Shown here: positions 29,223-41,860 of the stretch, one piece after another
Numbering within the stretch: the first letter of the stretch is position 1
Layout of the letters: every line of letters begins with the position of its first letter
Assembly: GCF_023856365.1 (NCBI RefSeq)
Contig: NC_064542.1
Coordinates: forward strand, 13,227,863 to 13,291,862
Direction: 5' to 3'
Origin: Brienomyrus brachyistius
Taxonomy: Eukaryota > Chordata > Actinopteri > Osteoglossiformes > Mormyridae
DNA: 64,000 bases
The notes under the pieces: generated by a model
Told to the model about the DNA's origin: nothing
Databases searched by the model: none
Seen by the model: only the letters and a program-made list of their open reading frames with translations
Translations under genes and position numbers: made by a program

Positions 29223-31850
29223 ACTCCTTTGCTGCGTCCTCCCACCCCCCCACCCCCCGCCCCCCCAGTTTCCCATGGTATGCCTGCCCTGGCATCGTCC
29301 CTGGTGGACTCTCCCTTCAAATCAATAAGTACTCATTTCAGCCAATAGTGATAATTAACCGAAGCCAAGGATGCTGGACAGTGGTACCTCGCAGGGCTGG
29401 ACACGTGGGTTCACACCAGCCTGTTTTCCGTTATTTCCCTGAGCTGTATATTTCCAGAAATAAGCCTTTCATCTCTAAGGTGAGGATTGTGTAGTATACA
29501 GCTTTTCGGGAGTTAACGCCTTAACACTCAGTATACCCCTGAACAGCATACAGGGGGTGCCGTTGTGCCCGGTTACTGCTGGAGGGGGGGGGGGGGGACC
29601 CAGCTGTATGTGTGCTTAATGCCGTCCACGCAGACAAATGCCACATCAATGTCGTAATTGAGCACAGATCGTTTTTCATTGGCTGCAGAAGTATGCAGAA
29701 GCTGGGCCTGATGGTGGAACTCGTGGTGTCTTGCGGACTTTGTGACCCCCGGATAAGGATGGGGTGGGGTGGGCTGGGGGTGCCAGGACTGTGACCATTA
29801 TAGGCAGACAAGTCATTCAAACTAAAAGAGCCCCCTGCCCTCCTTGCTGAAATAGGTAGGATCTGAGAAATAGGGGGTTGCTGTTTCTACAGTAGGAACT
29901 AATCAGTTTGGGGGTGGGTAATAGCCTGGTCTCCAATGGAGAGAGAAGCTTGCCTTTCACCTCCTGTATGGATAGATGTAGTCATTTTGCTTGCTGATGA
30001 AATTCTAAAGTTTTATTACTGTTTTTGTTTATGATATGTTTTTTTTAAAAAAAGTGTTGTATTAAATTGGTCTCTTTCTGTTCCCTGGGTGTGCTTGTAT
30101 TTGGGAGCTGGGGGAGGGGGTACGTTCTCTGTGGTTTTTGAGAAATGGAGTCTTCTAAGATGTAATCCGAGCGCTCGCATCTGCCAGTATCATAACTGAC
30201 CTTGTGCTGTAAATATTAAACGAGGAGAATTCACTTGTGCTCACGAGTGGTACTGGAGTGTCGTCTCTTTCTTCCCCGGTGTCACGATTTAAGAAAAAAA
30301 AGGATAGTCAGATATAGAAGTTTGGTCGGCCATGGCTTGTTCCCCAGCCAATCTAACTATAGATCTGTCAGGATCACATGTTGCATGTCAGGTATGAGCT
30401 CTGCTTTGGAAGCCTCAAAATATCCAGAATCCATGGAAACTGTCACTGTCTGGTTTTATTCTGTAATTCTCATACTGCCCACCACCTCTAGGTGGCAGCA
30501 ATGTACTGTACGGTGTAAACTTTGGAGGTTAAACACACTGGTAGTAAAGGTAAAAGGTGTCTTGCTTGTGTAAAGCTGATGGACTGAGGTGTAGAATCTG
30601 TAAAGTTGGAAGATCAGTGCAGATACGTCTTTGAGTTAGACCTCCATCACACAATGCTGATTTTTCTCCCAAATTCTGCTCAATTTGGCATTTCCCTTGA
30701 ATCATGAGTTAACCTCTCGGTTCTCCCCAGGCTTTATTTGGTCTCTCTCACTGCTATCAGAACCATATCCTGCTATGATCTTTATGTTCCGTTTCGATCC
30801 AGCATTTCTGCTCGAACCCATCCCTGTGGTTCAGGCTACAGGGTCAAATAATAATCTGACAGCTGTCATCCACAAGGGTTTAGGATCAGTGCCCTGAAAA
30901 CATAAATCTCACACACCCTCCTTTTTTTTAGCTGGGGGGGCATAGTTTTGTACTATTCGTAGTTCTCTCGTTGCCCCTTCCTCCAATAAGGACGCGATAA
31001 CCACAGCTACTGAAAAATGGAGTATGAGGTGGAGTTCAGTATCCCCCTCCCTTGGGAAGCATTTGGCTCCCCTCCTGTGAGGAGGGTCTGGCTGCAGGTT
31101 GCATCAGCCCCCTCCAGCTTTCCAGTTGACGTTGGCAGAAGGTCTTCGGAAAGGCGTTGGAGACGCTCCGTCTCACTGCCGCACAGATCTCACATTCGGG
31201 TTGTTATGTTTCTGAAATGCAGCTACTTGTCATGGCGTGTGTCTGTCTGTTGGTGTGTGGTTTGGGTGCGTGGGTGGGTGGGGGGATGTAGAGAATCCAT
31301 GGAAGCTTCTGTTACAGAGGCAATATCTGCCTGCTCTTATACTCCACTAACAACCACATCCATGAATCATATTTTACTTGGTATTAGCTAATAATGTAAT
31401 AGTACTCTGAGAATACAATGCCTACAGAGTGTGAAAATATTATATATGTCAACAAATAAATCGTATTATAAAATATCTTCTTGTTCTGGGTGCACCCAAG
31501 CCTTGTGCCTTGTACTGCCTTGGATAGACCCCAACATGGATGGATGGAATTTTCTTGACGTAAAAAGCACTGAAGCTGTTATCTCACCCCTGTTTTGCAT
31601 AGCCCTTCTTGAAAAACTATTAAATGTACTTACTTATAATGGAAGCCCTAATCTGATGCCTATGGCCTGGCATGAGTGCCTGTGTTTTGTATTTTTTAAA
31701 AACCTTCCCTGAGAGGGCTATCTAAATCTGCATTCCCTGTTCATAATAAAACAAGCTTGCAAATTGCCTGCCTTGCATTGTGAAGCGATTTGCCACTGAT
31801 AATGGCTTCAACTGTGAGCAGTTTGTTCTGTTTCATGGCCCCTGCCATGC
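29223..31850 (+). other. ubl3 3' UTR and downstream sequence
   Basis: No coding exon is evident. UBL3 genes have long 3' UTRs. ATTAAA-type signals occur near 30063 and 30215, and AATAAA near 31746, but which one is used cannot be decided by reading. A 12-base G run lies near 29586-29597. Confidence 0.35.
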
Positions 31851-32320
31851 TAATTGCAGTCTGTGGCATTAGCCCGGCACTGATATGCTAATAGGAGTTT
31901 TTTGCTGTTAGTCAGACTATGCTGTTAGCCACGCCGTAGTGGGCTAATCGTAGTATGTGCTATTAGCCAGGCTGTAGTGTGCTAGTGAGTGTCTGTGCTG
32001 CTAGCCCAGCTTTAGTGAGTTAATTGGATTCTGTCCTGTTAGCCAGGCCATAGCATGCTAATGGAAGTCTGTGCTGTTAGCCAGGCCGTAGCATGCTAAT
32101 GGAAGTCTGTGCTGTTAGCCAGGCTGTAGCATGCTAATAGGAGTCTGTGCTGTTAGCCAGGCTGTAGCATGCTAATAGGAGTCTATGCTATCAGCCAGAT
32201 CATTACATGGTAATGGGAGTCTGTGCTGTCAGCCAGATCATTACATGCTAATGGGAGTCTGTGCTGTTAGCCAGGCCATAGCATGCTAATGGGAGTCTGT
32301 GGTGTTTGTATGCTATTGGA
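31850..32320. repeat. 38-bp minisatellite, about 12 copies
   Basis: A unit containing GCTGTTAGCCAGGC, GTAGCATGCTAAT and GGAGTCTGT recurs every 38 bp in the central copies (for example GCATGCTAAT at 32053 and 32091). Outer copies are more diverged. A variant with CAGATCATTACATG occurs in two neighbouring units. Confidence 0.9.
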
Positions 32321-32336
32321 CGTCCTGTGTTAATCA

Positions 32337-32643
32337 TAGGGTGACCATTCATCTGGATTTCATCTGGTCCCCTGTCCGGACTGCTGTTGGGTGTTCTCCT
32401 TTTAGCCCACAAGCTGCTTTTTTCTCTCCCTCCTACCCACCTTCCCGTCACCACCATCACACGCATACTACAGAAGCTGAGAACAGCCATGCTCGCAATT
32501 TTTGTATGCTGTTATCTCAAAATAATGATCTTGACAGATATACCATTCATGGCTTCTGTAGTGTGTGTATGATATACACCCCCACGACCTCCTTTTTGGA
32601 CACAGGTGTCCTCCTTTTTAGAGTCGTGCCAGTGGTCACCCTA
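32337..32643. mobile_element. Non-autonomous hAT-like transposon (MITE) with target duplication
   Basis: A perfect 11-bp terminal inverted repeat is present: TAGGGTGACCA at 32337-32347 and TGGTCACCCTA at 32633-32643. The flanks GTTAATCA (32329-32336) and GTTAAGCA (32644-32651) match at 7 of 8 bases, and 8 bp is the hAT target-site duplication length. The element is 307 bp with no transposase frame. It inserted next to, or within, the last unit of the 38-bp minisatellite. Confidence 0.75.
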
Positions 32644-33034
32644 GTTAAGCATCAATCAGGGGAGCAGGAGATGCTTTTGTCTGGCTTTGCCTCGCTGGGT
32701 GGGCCCCTGAGCTGTACCACTGGGGCCGGCTCACTGCACACAATACAGGCCCTGTACTCAGATCAAGGCAGGGAAGAAAAGCAAGACGGCCTTGGTGGAG
32801 GTGTGTAGGGGTGGACCGGAGCTGAAGAGCATTCTGGGATTGCTGCCTTCACCCACATTGTGACAGGCACCATAGCAACCCATTGTAGCCAGGGGGAAGA
32901 ACTTCTGCAAGCTCTTTTATTTAAAACTTTTCTTATCAGCGTCTTCTCAGTTGGAATTTTCAAGTCTGTTAATCCTTCAATTGCTGAACGAAGAAGATCT
33001 CACACAGTTTTCCTCTTTATCTCGTCCCCTTCTG

Positions 33035-33055
33035 CCCCCCCCCCCCCCCCCCCCC
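33035..33055. repeat. Poly-C run (21)
   Basis: Twenty-one consecutive C, within a longer pyrimidine-rich stretch reaching about 33140. Confidence 0.95.
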
Positions 33056-35384
33056 ACCCCCCGGTTCATCTCTCACCCTTTCCTTTTTTTTTTTTTTGGG
33101 TGGAGTGATTTCTCTCTCTCTTCCTTTTCTCTTCTCTCAGCATGTTAGCATTCACACAAAACCCATTAGCACTGACTGCACTGCTAAATGTGCACTGCGA
33201 AGCAGCTTCTCAGGGAGCAGGGGGTAACTTCATATTGCAGGGTAGTTAATACACCCATTAGTGTTGTTAAAGCCTGCTCAGGGGCTCAGGGACTGTGCTG
33301 TGTGACTGCAGCTGGGTGTGGCCGTCCTCTGTTACTGTATCTGGGGCTGGTCATCTTTTGTAACTAGCTGAGCTCATACCCACGTCTTCATCTATTGCTA
33401 TGGATCGATGGGTCTCGTTTTGTGAGAAACGAATTCGGAAACGCAGACGACACGGTCCCTGCTCAATGCTAAAAATTCCCCAAATTCGGCAGTAAATTGA
33501 GGGAGGAAAAAAATGAACCACGTAAGATCTGAAGTTCTGCTTTGTTTCTGTTGTTCTGTCCCGGTTCCATTTCTCCAGATGGCTCCTCTTGTGTCTGTTA
33601 CATCCTGCCAGCAAGTCGCATGTTTCCACGAGCGGCTTGGACATCTCGCCGCTCCTGGCTAATTGGTCTAAACTTCGGATGGCTTTTTAAACCTTAGCCT
33701 CAAAATATTTAAACAACTGCAGTAAAATGAAGTTATCGGAGTCATGGGGAGTTCTGGGTACAGGCTAGTGTTCATAACACTATGGCTGCCACAACGATCA
33801 AAGGAAATGTCCTTGTTTAAAGGCAGGCGGCCTCTCTGGGTGGAATTATACTTCGGCGTGTCCCTGCCAGCCACGGGTCATTCTGCGTACCGTTGCCTGT
33901 TAGCTTAACTGGTCTCATGCGTCCTGTTAGCGGTTAGCCAAGCTGTTAGCTTCATTTGGGAATTTTGGCAGATTATGTTTCTGAAGTGGTTACGATGTAA
34001 TTAGTGAGATAAGTGAGTATTTATGACGAACCTCAAAGAGGAGCCTTGTGACAGATATTATGTGCGTTTGATAATTGGGTTGTGCTGGTTTTCAGCAGAG
34101 TGAGCGCAGGGTATGTCAGGTGGGTGTGCGTCATGAGCTGGGCCTTTGCTCTGTTCCTCTGGCCCGCTGGTGGCTTCCTGGCCCTGTGCTGGACGTGCTG
34201 TGCTGGACACAGCCCGGCCTGAATGGGAGGGGACATCCGGGGAATGACATCACCCGAGTGAATCCGTCCAAGTGCTGCATTATATCGCGTGTGTGTATGT
34301 GAGAGGGAGTGAGAGAGAGTGTATGTCTGTGCGTTTTCTTCAGTTTCTGAGCTGCGTTTCTGTCTTCCTGTCCGAAGTTTGCACACGCTTGTGTTTTGGT
34401 TACAACTGGCACATTTCTGTCGTTCACAGAATTGACTTTTCCTCATTAAACGTCTAGAATGCTGGTTGTTACTAGATGCTCATGACATCATCCAGACTAT
34501 TAAAATAAGTCCTCTTGGTCTCTGTGCCACCTTGTGACAGAATGCGCCATGTGACTGTATGCTGGAGCAGTTAGCGGCCCTGCTTCTCCAGTGTCTTCTT
34601 ATCTGCGTGACCATAACAAAGAAACATTCTACTGAGGAAGGATTGTGCTTTATACATGCCATGCCTGTCACCTGCAGCAGTGTAAGATCGTCTTTATGAC
34701 AGACCTCCTCCCGTGGGCCATTTTCAGGAGACGCTGCTCCTGATCTGAAAACTGTCCAGATATTTGCATGTTCAAGGGCCAGGAGTCACTTTGCTATCAC
34801 TATCCACAGGACCCTGGGCTAAAGACATTGTAAAGTCAGTTTCTCCAGCTTTGGTGAGGTGGGAATGGGGGGAGGAGAGATTGCTCAGTCTGGACATGTA
34901 TGTATGAATATGTACGAAAATATGGAACAAATCGCATCCCATATTGGTTCACACCGAGATACAGCATTTTATTTTTCGATATGGGACAGTTCCATAATAT
35001 ATAGGAGGGATGATAACTCCATCTACTGTATAAAATCCCTTTGTAACAATCAGAAAAACAAATTGGGGCCCCTTACAACTCAGGGCCCTGGGCTACAGCC
35101 AAGGTTATGCCGTGTAAGAACCCGGCCTTGAACGTCCAGCTGCTGCAGTGAGTAAATGCAGAGCTCTGTAATGATCTTGTAGAAAACGCCTTTGATGAGG
35201 AAGCACATTGAGACGATCATTTATGAGTTCATACCCAGGGGGGCCACTTCAGATTTTTGCCCCCCATCACAGACCTTTCCAATTATGCAAATTTTGTTTT
35301 TAGTCTCCTGTCGCTCAGGGGCCCATGGAATTCTCCTAGCTGCCCCCCCCCCCCCCCCCGCCCCCCAATTCATACACTACAAAT

Positions 35385-35850
35385 CAAAAGCTTTTGCACA
35401 TCACAGGTTTTTACCACTTTTCCATTTATTTCATAAACTGAAGACTTTTATTCTTGTTAAGCATCGGAAAGTTAAGTGAACAACTATAAATGAAAATATA
35501 AGGCAAAGAAGTTTCCTTTATAACATGGAAAGAGTGTGTGACAGTGTGTGTCTGACATCCTATTAACTGGTTGTGTGCTGATGGCACAGTGAAATTCTAG
35601 GCTGTCCTTTAACTTTAAATGCACCAGTTAACTGTTTCATCCCACAAAACACGACAGAATTTAATGTCCCTTGTAGAAAGAATGCCTCAAAATTTCTCAG
35701 CTGTTATAACTGCTAGAGGAGGTTACTTTGATGAATAATAAAGGTACTCAAATGGTGAACATACTGTAAATGTATTTGTGAGCAAAGAATATTGAGTGTA
35801 ATTTTAGTAAATTATAAGTGATTAACATGTAAATGTAGATCTCAGTATGT
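35385..35850. mobile_element. Tc1/mariner-like transposon remnant
   Basis: It begins near ACAAATCAAAAGCTTTTGCAC, a form typical of Tc1-like fish element ends, preceded by a 17-base C run at 35343-35359. The stretch ACTGCTAGAGGAGGTTACTT resembles the 3' part of fish Tc1-like elements. Pieces recur at 15590-15780: TCAAAAGCTTTTGCAC in the same orientation, and TTAACTGGTGCATTTAAAGT plus GTATGTTCACCATTTGAG as reverse complements. No intact transposase is present. Confidence 0.45.
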
Positions 35851-36061
35851 GCACAAACGTCTGACCTTATAGTGTCCCCTGACTGTAGGTTTGATGGGCA
35901 GCTCTGGTCAGCCAGGACACTGTCCGTCACACTGCCCAGCTCCACTGCTCTGTTCCTCATCCTCTCCCCTGAGACACTGAGCACTTGACCAGTGCTATAG
36001 AGTTACTACTCCTTCTATTTCAGATTCTGCGTGACTATGTTTCTGTGGCCATAAATTATGG

Positions 36062-36250
36062 GGGGAATAATAATAATAATCATCGATACTTTATTAATCC
36101 CCGTGGGGAAATTGCCCCCCCCAGCTTGCTCTTTGAAGAGGAAGGGAGCTCGGCTTTAGGGTCTTGCTCAAGGACCCTCATACGTGCTGAGGCTGGGTTT
36201 GAACCAGCAGCCTTGTGATTACAGCCCACTGCACCACACGCTGCCCCTTT
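36062..36250 (-). mobile_element. tRNA-derived SINE
   Basis: Read on the minus strand, it starts with a tRNA-like head (GGTGCAGTGGGCTGTAAT) and has a B box GGTTCAAACCC (complement of 36195-36205). It continues through CCTTGAGCAAGACCC and ends in CCCCACGGGGATTAATAAAG followed by an (ATT)n tail (36067-36081). This is the layout of a widespread fish SINE. Target duplications were not found by eye. Confidence 0.75.
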
Positions 36251-36435
36251 GAGGGTTGTAACCCCCCCCCCAATAATCATAACTGGCCAATATAACCCCC
36301 CCAGATAATAATATTGTCATGATGAATGGATGGGGACATCAACTCCCCCAGTGTTCAGCTCAAAGTTACACCTATGTCTGTGGGCATGTATATATTGTGT
36401 GGGAAAATTAATTTTTTTATTTAATTTTTTCAGTC

Positions 36436-36548
36436 CGTGTGTGTGTGTGTGCGTGTGTGTGTGTGCGTGTGTGTGTGTGTGTGTGTGCGTGTGTGTGTGT
36501 GTGTGCATGTGTGTGTGTGTGTGTGTGCGTGTGTGTGCGTGTGTGTGC

Positions 36549-36591
<43 letters not shown>

Positions 36592-36604
36592 CGTGTGTGT
36601 GTGT
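36436..36604. repeat. Long (GT)n tract with GC interruptions
   Basis: About 170 bp of alternating purine-pyrimidine sequence, nearly all GT with scattered GC steps. It produces spurious open frames of Cys-Val and Thr-His repeats on the two strands. Confidence 0.97.
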
Positions 36605-36779
36605 ACGGCTGCCCACTGCTCCACACGTCTTCAGTGCCCCAGGGCGGCATCGTCACTGACCATAGGTGGGTGATGACTGTTACTGGACAGGCCTCAGCTA
36701 CCAGAGGCCTTGTGCCTTGATGGCATGTGCTGAAGTCATTATTCTTGCCAGAAAAGCAAAGAAAATAGATGCCTTTCTC

Positions 36780-36932
36780 TCTCACTTCAGTTCTCTCTTT
36801 GTCTCTTTATCCTTTTCTCCTGTTGTTTTTCTCTCACTTTCGCCTGTTTATCTCTCTGGTTCCTTGGCTCCTTCTCTTTATGTCCCTTGCTGTCTCCCTG
36901 TTTTTCTTTGTTTATCTCTCTCTCTCTATATC

Positions 36933-36970
<38 letters not shown>

Positions 36971-36975
36971 ATTCT
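36780..36975. repeat. CT-rich simple sequence
   Basis: Pyrimidine-rich (CT)n/(TCTCTTT)n sequence, purest at about 36916-36968. Apparent Ser/Leu-rich frames here are artefacts of the repeat. Confidence 0.9.
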
Positions 36976-37659
36976 CCCTCCCTCTGTCTGGAGTGTCAGT
37001 GCACCCCAGGTTCTGAGGCTCGCTGCAGGGTGACTTCAGACTGGAGCTCCTTGGCTCCAAGTGAGACCCATCTGTCTGTCACATTGGGACCGGGGGGCTT
37101 TTGCCGAGAGTCAGCGGTGGCCAAGAAACCCAGCTGAAGTTCATCGGGTTCCTCCCCTAACGCCATAGCTTTTTCCGTGTTTGTCGCCGTCAGTCTGCCT
37201 GTTTGTTTCCCAATTCGCTCTCGCTGTCTGTGCATGTTTTTCTTTGTTATTATTGGTTATTCCATCCATCTGTCCATCTTTGGGTCACGCCGGGCTGCTA
37301 GGCTACCCCAGGCAGCAGCCAGCATGGGGCTGCGCACACCCTGCATGGGATGCCAGATCATAACAAGTTATCATGTTGTTAATCTTCATACCTCTTTTTG
37401 TTAAGTGAATTGTGGTTCCACTATGACAGTTCTGTTGTGATGGATTTGATGCTGTTAATCTGTCTTTGTCAGAGTGTAATGTTGTCAGATGTTGGTTAAG
37501 CTCCATCCAGCGGCCCCTGGGCTATTTGAGTTGTCAAAGGGCCCCTATTATTTTCTATGACGGCGTAGTTCAGGGTTCCCCAGTTCCCCTCAGACACACC
37601 TACCGAATTAGGCAATTAGCCAATTAAGAACTGCAAACTGTGCTGGATTCTGCCCCCCC

Positions 37660-37850
37660 CCCCTGCACTGGAGTTTGGGAAGGGGGCATCCCCGACAATA
37701 ACATTTTCCATGTGGGATGGGGGGCAGGGTCCCAAATGATAAAATATTTCGAGTGGAGAGGGTCCCTAGTGATAACATTTTCCAGGGGTGGGGGTTCCTG
37801 ATGATAAGACTTAAAAGTGATGGGGGGGGCATCATTCCAAAGGTGAAAAT
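37660..37850. repeat. Degenerate tandem repeat, about 36 bp
   Basis: Four to five diverged units share GATAA-ATTTTCCA and a G-rich GTGGGGG-CATCC segment. Spacing drifts around 35-40 bp. A simple old minisatellite. Confidence 0.55.
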
Positions 37851-38141
37851 GTGGGGCTTTTTTTTTTTGCAGTATGAGCTGATGCCGTAAAATGTAGGAT
37901 TAGTGGAACCTCCAGGTCTAAGCATTTTGTTAAACAAGGTTAGCTAAGGCTGCTTCGTAGCAGAGGCCCTTGGCCTCCTGCCCGGGTGAGCCTGTGCATT
38001 AGGCCGCCCCTGTACTGTCTGTCTGTTCTGCCCTTTAGCTGTTTGGCATGTCGATCAGCTTTTATGTGTAATTGTATGTTATGCTAACGTTCCTGGACGT
38101 CAGTAAGCTTCTGTCCTCTGGCTGTGGCCTCGTTGTAGGAA

Positions 38142-38215
38142 TGCGGCGGTGTAGTCCAGGCTAAGAGACCGGCTTTCTGACTAAAAGGCTCCCGGTACGA
38201 ATCCCCCGCTGACTG
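38142..38215 (+). mobile_element. tRNA-like SINE head fragment
   Basis: The sequence reads like a decayed tRNA promoter. An A-box-like GTGTAGTCCAGGCTAAGAG is followed by a B-box-like CCGGTACGAATCCCC about 40 bases on. It does not fold as a full tRNA by eye, so a SINE fragment is more likely than a tRNA gene. Confidence 0.35.
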
Positions 38216-39238
38216 GTAAGGAGTCTCGCCGCGGTTTGCTGCCGGCTCCTGCACACCACACGAGGCCTGCGGTGACACCCTTCAGCCGCCATCACCGCGG
38301 AGACGTTTGTCTTCTTGCCGGTTCAGCCCTCCAATGACGAGGCCCCTTTTTCCAGCTCAGGGCCTGTTGTTTTTTTAAGCTTCTACCAAATAGATTCCTG
38401 CTGTCAGGAATGGACCGATGTGCTCCCCCCACCCACAGCCCACCCCCTGCTTATTTTCTTTGGCGCTGCATAGACAGTTTTAAATTCAGCGGCCATGTCG
38501 TTTCCAGTGGACGTGCTCCGGCAGTGTGATGGAGCCCCATGCTGTCAGGAGCTCCCACCCCCCCCACTCTAGCCCCCCCGTGTCTCAGTGCTAGGTGCGG
38601 GGGGTCACATGTGGCCCTCCCCATGCCACAAAGACTGGCCGCTTCCAAGATGAATCTCCAGCAGTCTTATCTGTATTATATGTTAGGGATTACATAGGCC
38701 ATTTGACTTCCTTCCTTCCCAGTATCACCCCCCCGCCTGAAGTCACTGGGGCAGGTGGGAACATAATAGCCAGTGTTTGTCAGCATGAAAGACAAGCCCC
38801 CCAAAGAGCAGACACCCGGGAAGAAACAGGTTGCACTGTTATTTTTTCATGGGGACTTGATGGACTTTTTGTATCACCCTTTGCCCCCCCACCCAAACTC
38901 CCCACTGCCTCCACAAGCCCTGACAAATACTTGTGTCTTGCCTCATCCTCCCCCAGGCAAGGAAAAGTTACAGTGCCTGCAGGCATCTGCCAAAGCTGTG
39001 CTGGTTTTCTGTCCAAGGAAAGAATGCAGCAGAAAAAGGAACCAGGACCTCCTCTTCACATCTTAATGACCACCAATATTTCCACTGGCCCCCCCACCCT
39101 ACCCCCCTGAGCCCTCTCAGCCCCCCCCATAAGTGATCCAGTTGTGCAGAGCAGAGATCCTGCAGGTTGGAATCCCTAAACTTAAATAATGGTAGCTAAG
39201 CTGGCTCACCTCCACCAAGGGAGGGGGACGCTGCACTT

Positions 39239-39257
39239 GGGGGGGGGGGGGGGGGGG
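39239..39257. repeat. Poly-G run (19)
   Basis: Nineteen consecutive G in non-genic DNA. Confidence 0.95.
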
Positions 39258-40062
39258 CTCTGGTTCGTTTGCTTTCATAGCTTGCGGTTTGTCAGTGGTG
39301 GGGAGGAAGTGTTTTATTAGGATACAGCAAATGGCTTGTGAGGACCACATCTGTCTCAGCTCCTAATTTGCGTGCATAAATTACCCCCGCATGTGGCCGC
39401 AACCCCCCCCCCCACCCCAGTAACCTGCTCCTGCCTACAGCAGCCTTGCCTTCATTCAGCTTAAAAAACTGGACAAAAATATACCAATTCCCAGACAAGA
39501 TCAGCCGTATGCTCATTGAATTCTGGTAGAGCAGCTAAAACTCCCCAGCGCCCCTCCCATATTACTGTGTGTATTAGAAAAACGTCAGGATCAGTAGGAT
39601 GTCTGATTCAGGTGCCCGCTAGGGGTGACTGACGTTACTTTGAGGTCCCATGGGCTGCTGTGTTTCCTGGAAACCACAATTTTTGGAAGAGACCATCTTC
39701 AGATGTTCAGCTTCCCTCTACATGCACACACCGCTACACATGTGCTAACATAGATTATGACTCTCCATAACATACTTGCAGAATTCCTCTTCATGGGTTT
39801 TTGAGAGAGAAACTCGTGACTTAGCATCTGCTATGCCGAAGGGTGGGTGGTGACAGGGCATTCTGGGAAACGTGGGACACGCTGACATATTTGGGAATGT
39901 TTACAGAGGACTTTGTTCACGGAGGGCAAGAATCTTTCATTTTCCATTTTGGAGGCCCCTCTCTTCTGAGATATGATCGCTCCCACGTGTGCGGACGCTT
40001 TTGGTCCCATGTGGGGCTCACTTCCGAATGGTAACTGAATGGTTCTCAGCATGCCGTTGGAT

Positions 40063-40083
40063 GGGGGGGGGGGGGGGGGGGGG
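40063..40083. repeat. Poly-G run (21)
   Basis: Twenty-one consecutive G. Two (GT)n microsatellites follow at about 40240-40285 and 40520-40561. Confidence 0.95.
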
Positions 40084-40239
40084 TGCTGTCTAACAGAGAT
40101 TCTAGGTGATAAATCTTAGTCGCTTCCTTGGTCCTCAGCCACCAGCAGGGAAGGGGGAGAGATGGAAAGTTTGCATGGGGGAGAGGAGAGAGCTGGCTGC
40201 GTATTTGTATGTATGCAGGAAGTGGCATGTGTGCCTGTG

Positions 40240-40247
40240 TGTGTGTG

Positions 40248-40286
<39 letters not shown>

Positions 40287-40514
40287 CATGTATGTGTCTG
40301 TGTGTCCTTATGTATCCTGGGCCATACGTGAAGTTGAGCAGGGACCGGACCCTGTGTTCCTGCTGAACATCTTACTCCAGCAGCCCTTCATGCTGGCATT
40401 TCCCATGCTGACCCCTGGCTACCCCAACTTTCCAAAGCACTATTTCCTAATTCCCCCAATTAGGCTCATACTTAAGGCTATGTTGTATTCTTTCATTACA
40501 CACTTGTAATTGCC

Positions 40515-40561
<47 letters not shown>
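40240..40561. repeat. Two (GT)n microsatellites
   Basis: GT repeats at about 40240-40285 and 40520-40561, separated by unique-looking sequence with no recognisable coding content. Confidence 0.9.
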
Positions 40562-40563
<2 letters not shown>

Positions 40564-41739
40564 CTCTCACGTTGTGCTTCTGTGACACACTCCCCAAATC
40601 TAACCCAAGGATTCTGGGATTCGCCTCAGATTCTCTGCACTGGTCTGCTTGTACGGCATGGATGCTGCCAGTCAGTTGGCCCATGAGGCATCCTAAGAGA
40701 GCTTCACTGCCCCCCCTCCGAGGGACACCCCAGGCAGCTCGGTTGACCAGCCTTGTGTCTATTGATTGCATCTGAGTAGCAATCACTTGCTGTTGGCACA
40801 AGGTCCTAGATGGACTGGAGTGACCCCACGGCCACAGTGCCTCACACACGTGTCCTCCCCAGACATGTGACTCTGCCCTGCCAAAGGTCCCTCACTTGTC
40901 CCTACAACTTTTTAGGGCCTATGAACCATATATAAGGATGGTTTGTCAGGACCCTTGACCTCTTGTCTCTTAATACCCTGTTTTCTCCCTCATTTAGTTA
41001 GTGACGCACTGGCTGAGCCGTGAGAATTGGCTCTTTTACCAGAGCAGATGCAGGTGCTGAAATCCTGCTGCATGTTTTCCTTTAGCATTCCTCCGAGGCA
41101 CAAGCTTCCCACCACGATGCCACAGGCCACCGGCTGGCCGACCGCTTCATCGGCCTCTGGATGCGTGCACAGCAATGACAGGGAGTGGGGGGCAGAACGC
41201 CTCTGCCGGATAGGGGGGTCTTTTACAGGCCTGGGGAGGTGAGACAGATACCAGAGGTCTTTCTTCACACAAGGCTTTCAGAATCCAGGGAACATCACAG
41301 ACCTTCGAAGTGTGGCTGTCATGAGGGCGTGAAAACACGCTGGTCTGATGACATCTTGGTGCTGGTCCACGCAGCCTTTGAGGAAAGTTCCCCAGAACCC
41401 CACTACCACTGCCAACTTCACCACAGAACCACCTATTCATTTTTTTTTGAGATCCTTCCAGAATATTCTGTCATCACGACAAAATGGGAAATTATTACTT
41501 CACTCCAGTTTGGATAACCTCCTGAGATCCAGCAGTTCATTTCTGTCCTCTGTAGAGGACGTCATGGTTTGGCTTGTATTTCTCATACTATACATGGCTC
41601 TCTGTTAAGCCCTGTTGTTCCTTAAAGAGGACAGTGAGGGTCATGGCTGAACTGGAATTAATATTTGGCCCTAGACTTTGAGGTTTCCCAGGATTAATTT
41701 TGCTAAAGAGGGGATGTGATGGGAGCAGAGGTCCTGCTG

Positions 41740-41860
41740 CAGATTTTGGGCCCCATGAAAGTGTTTTATTCTAGGCCCTCAACCCAGACCAATCCAATTA
41801 TGTTTTAGGCCCCCTGTCAGTCAGGGGCCATTGGAATCATTCTAATTCCCCCCCATACGG
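41740..41860. repeat. Dispersed repeat sharing sequence with 35245-35345
   Basis: Both loci contain CAGATTTT, then GG/CC-rich sequence, a CCAATTATG motif, CTGTC-GTCAGGGGCC, ATGGAAT or TTGGAAT, and end in poly-C. A related GGCCCCTGGGCTATTTGAG fragment is at about 37510. The family is unnamed here. Confidence 0.5.

Noticed and set aside
36317..36785. Thr-His and Cys-Val repeat frames on both strands
   Set aside because: They are translations of the (GT)n tract.
38142..38215. tRNA gene
   Set aside because: Box-like motifs are present but no convincing acceptor stem or anticodon arm can be paired; better explained as a SINE head.
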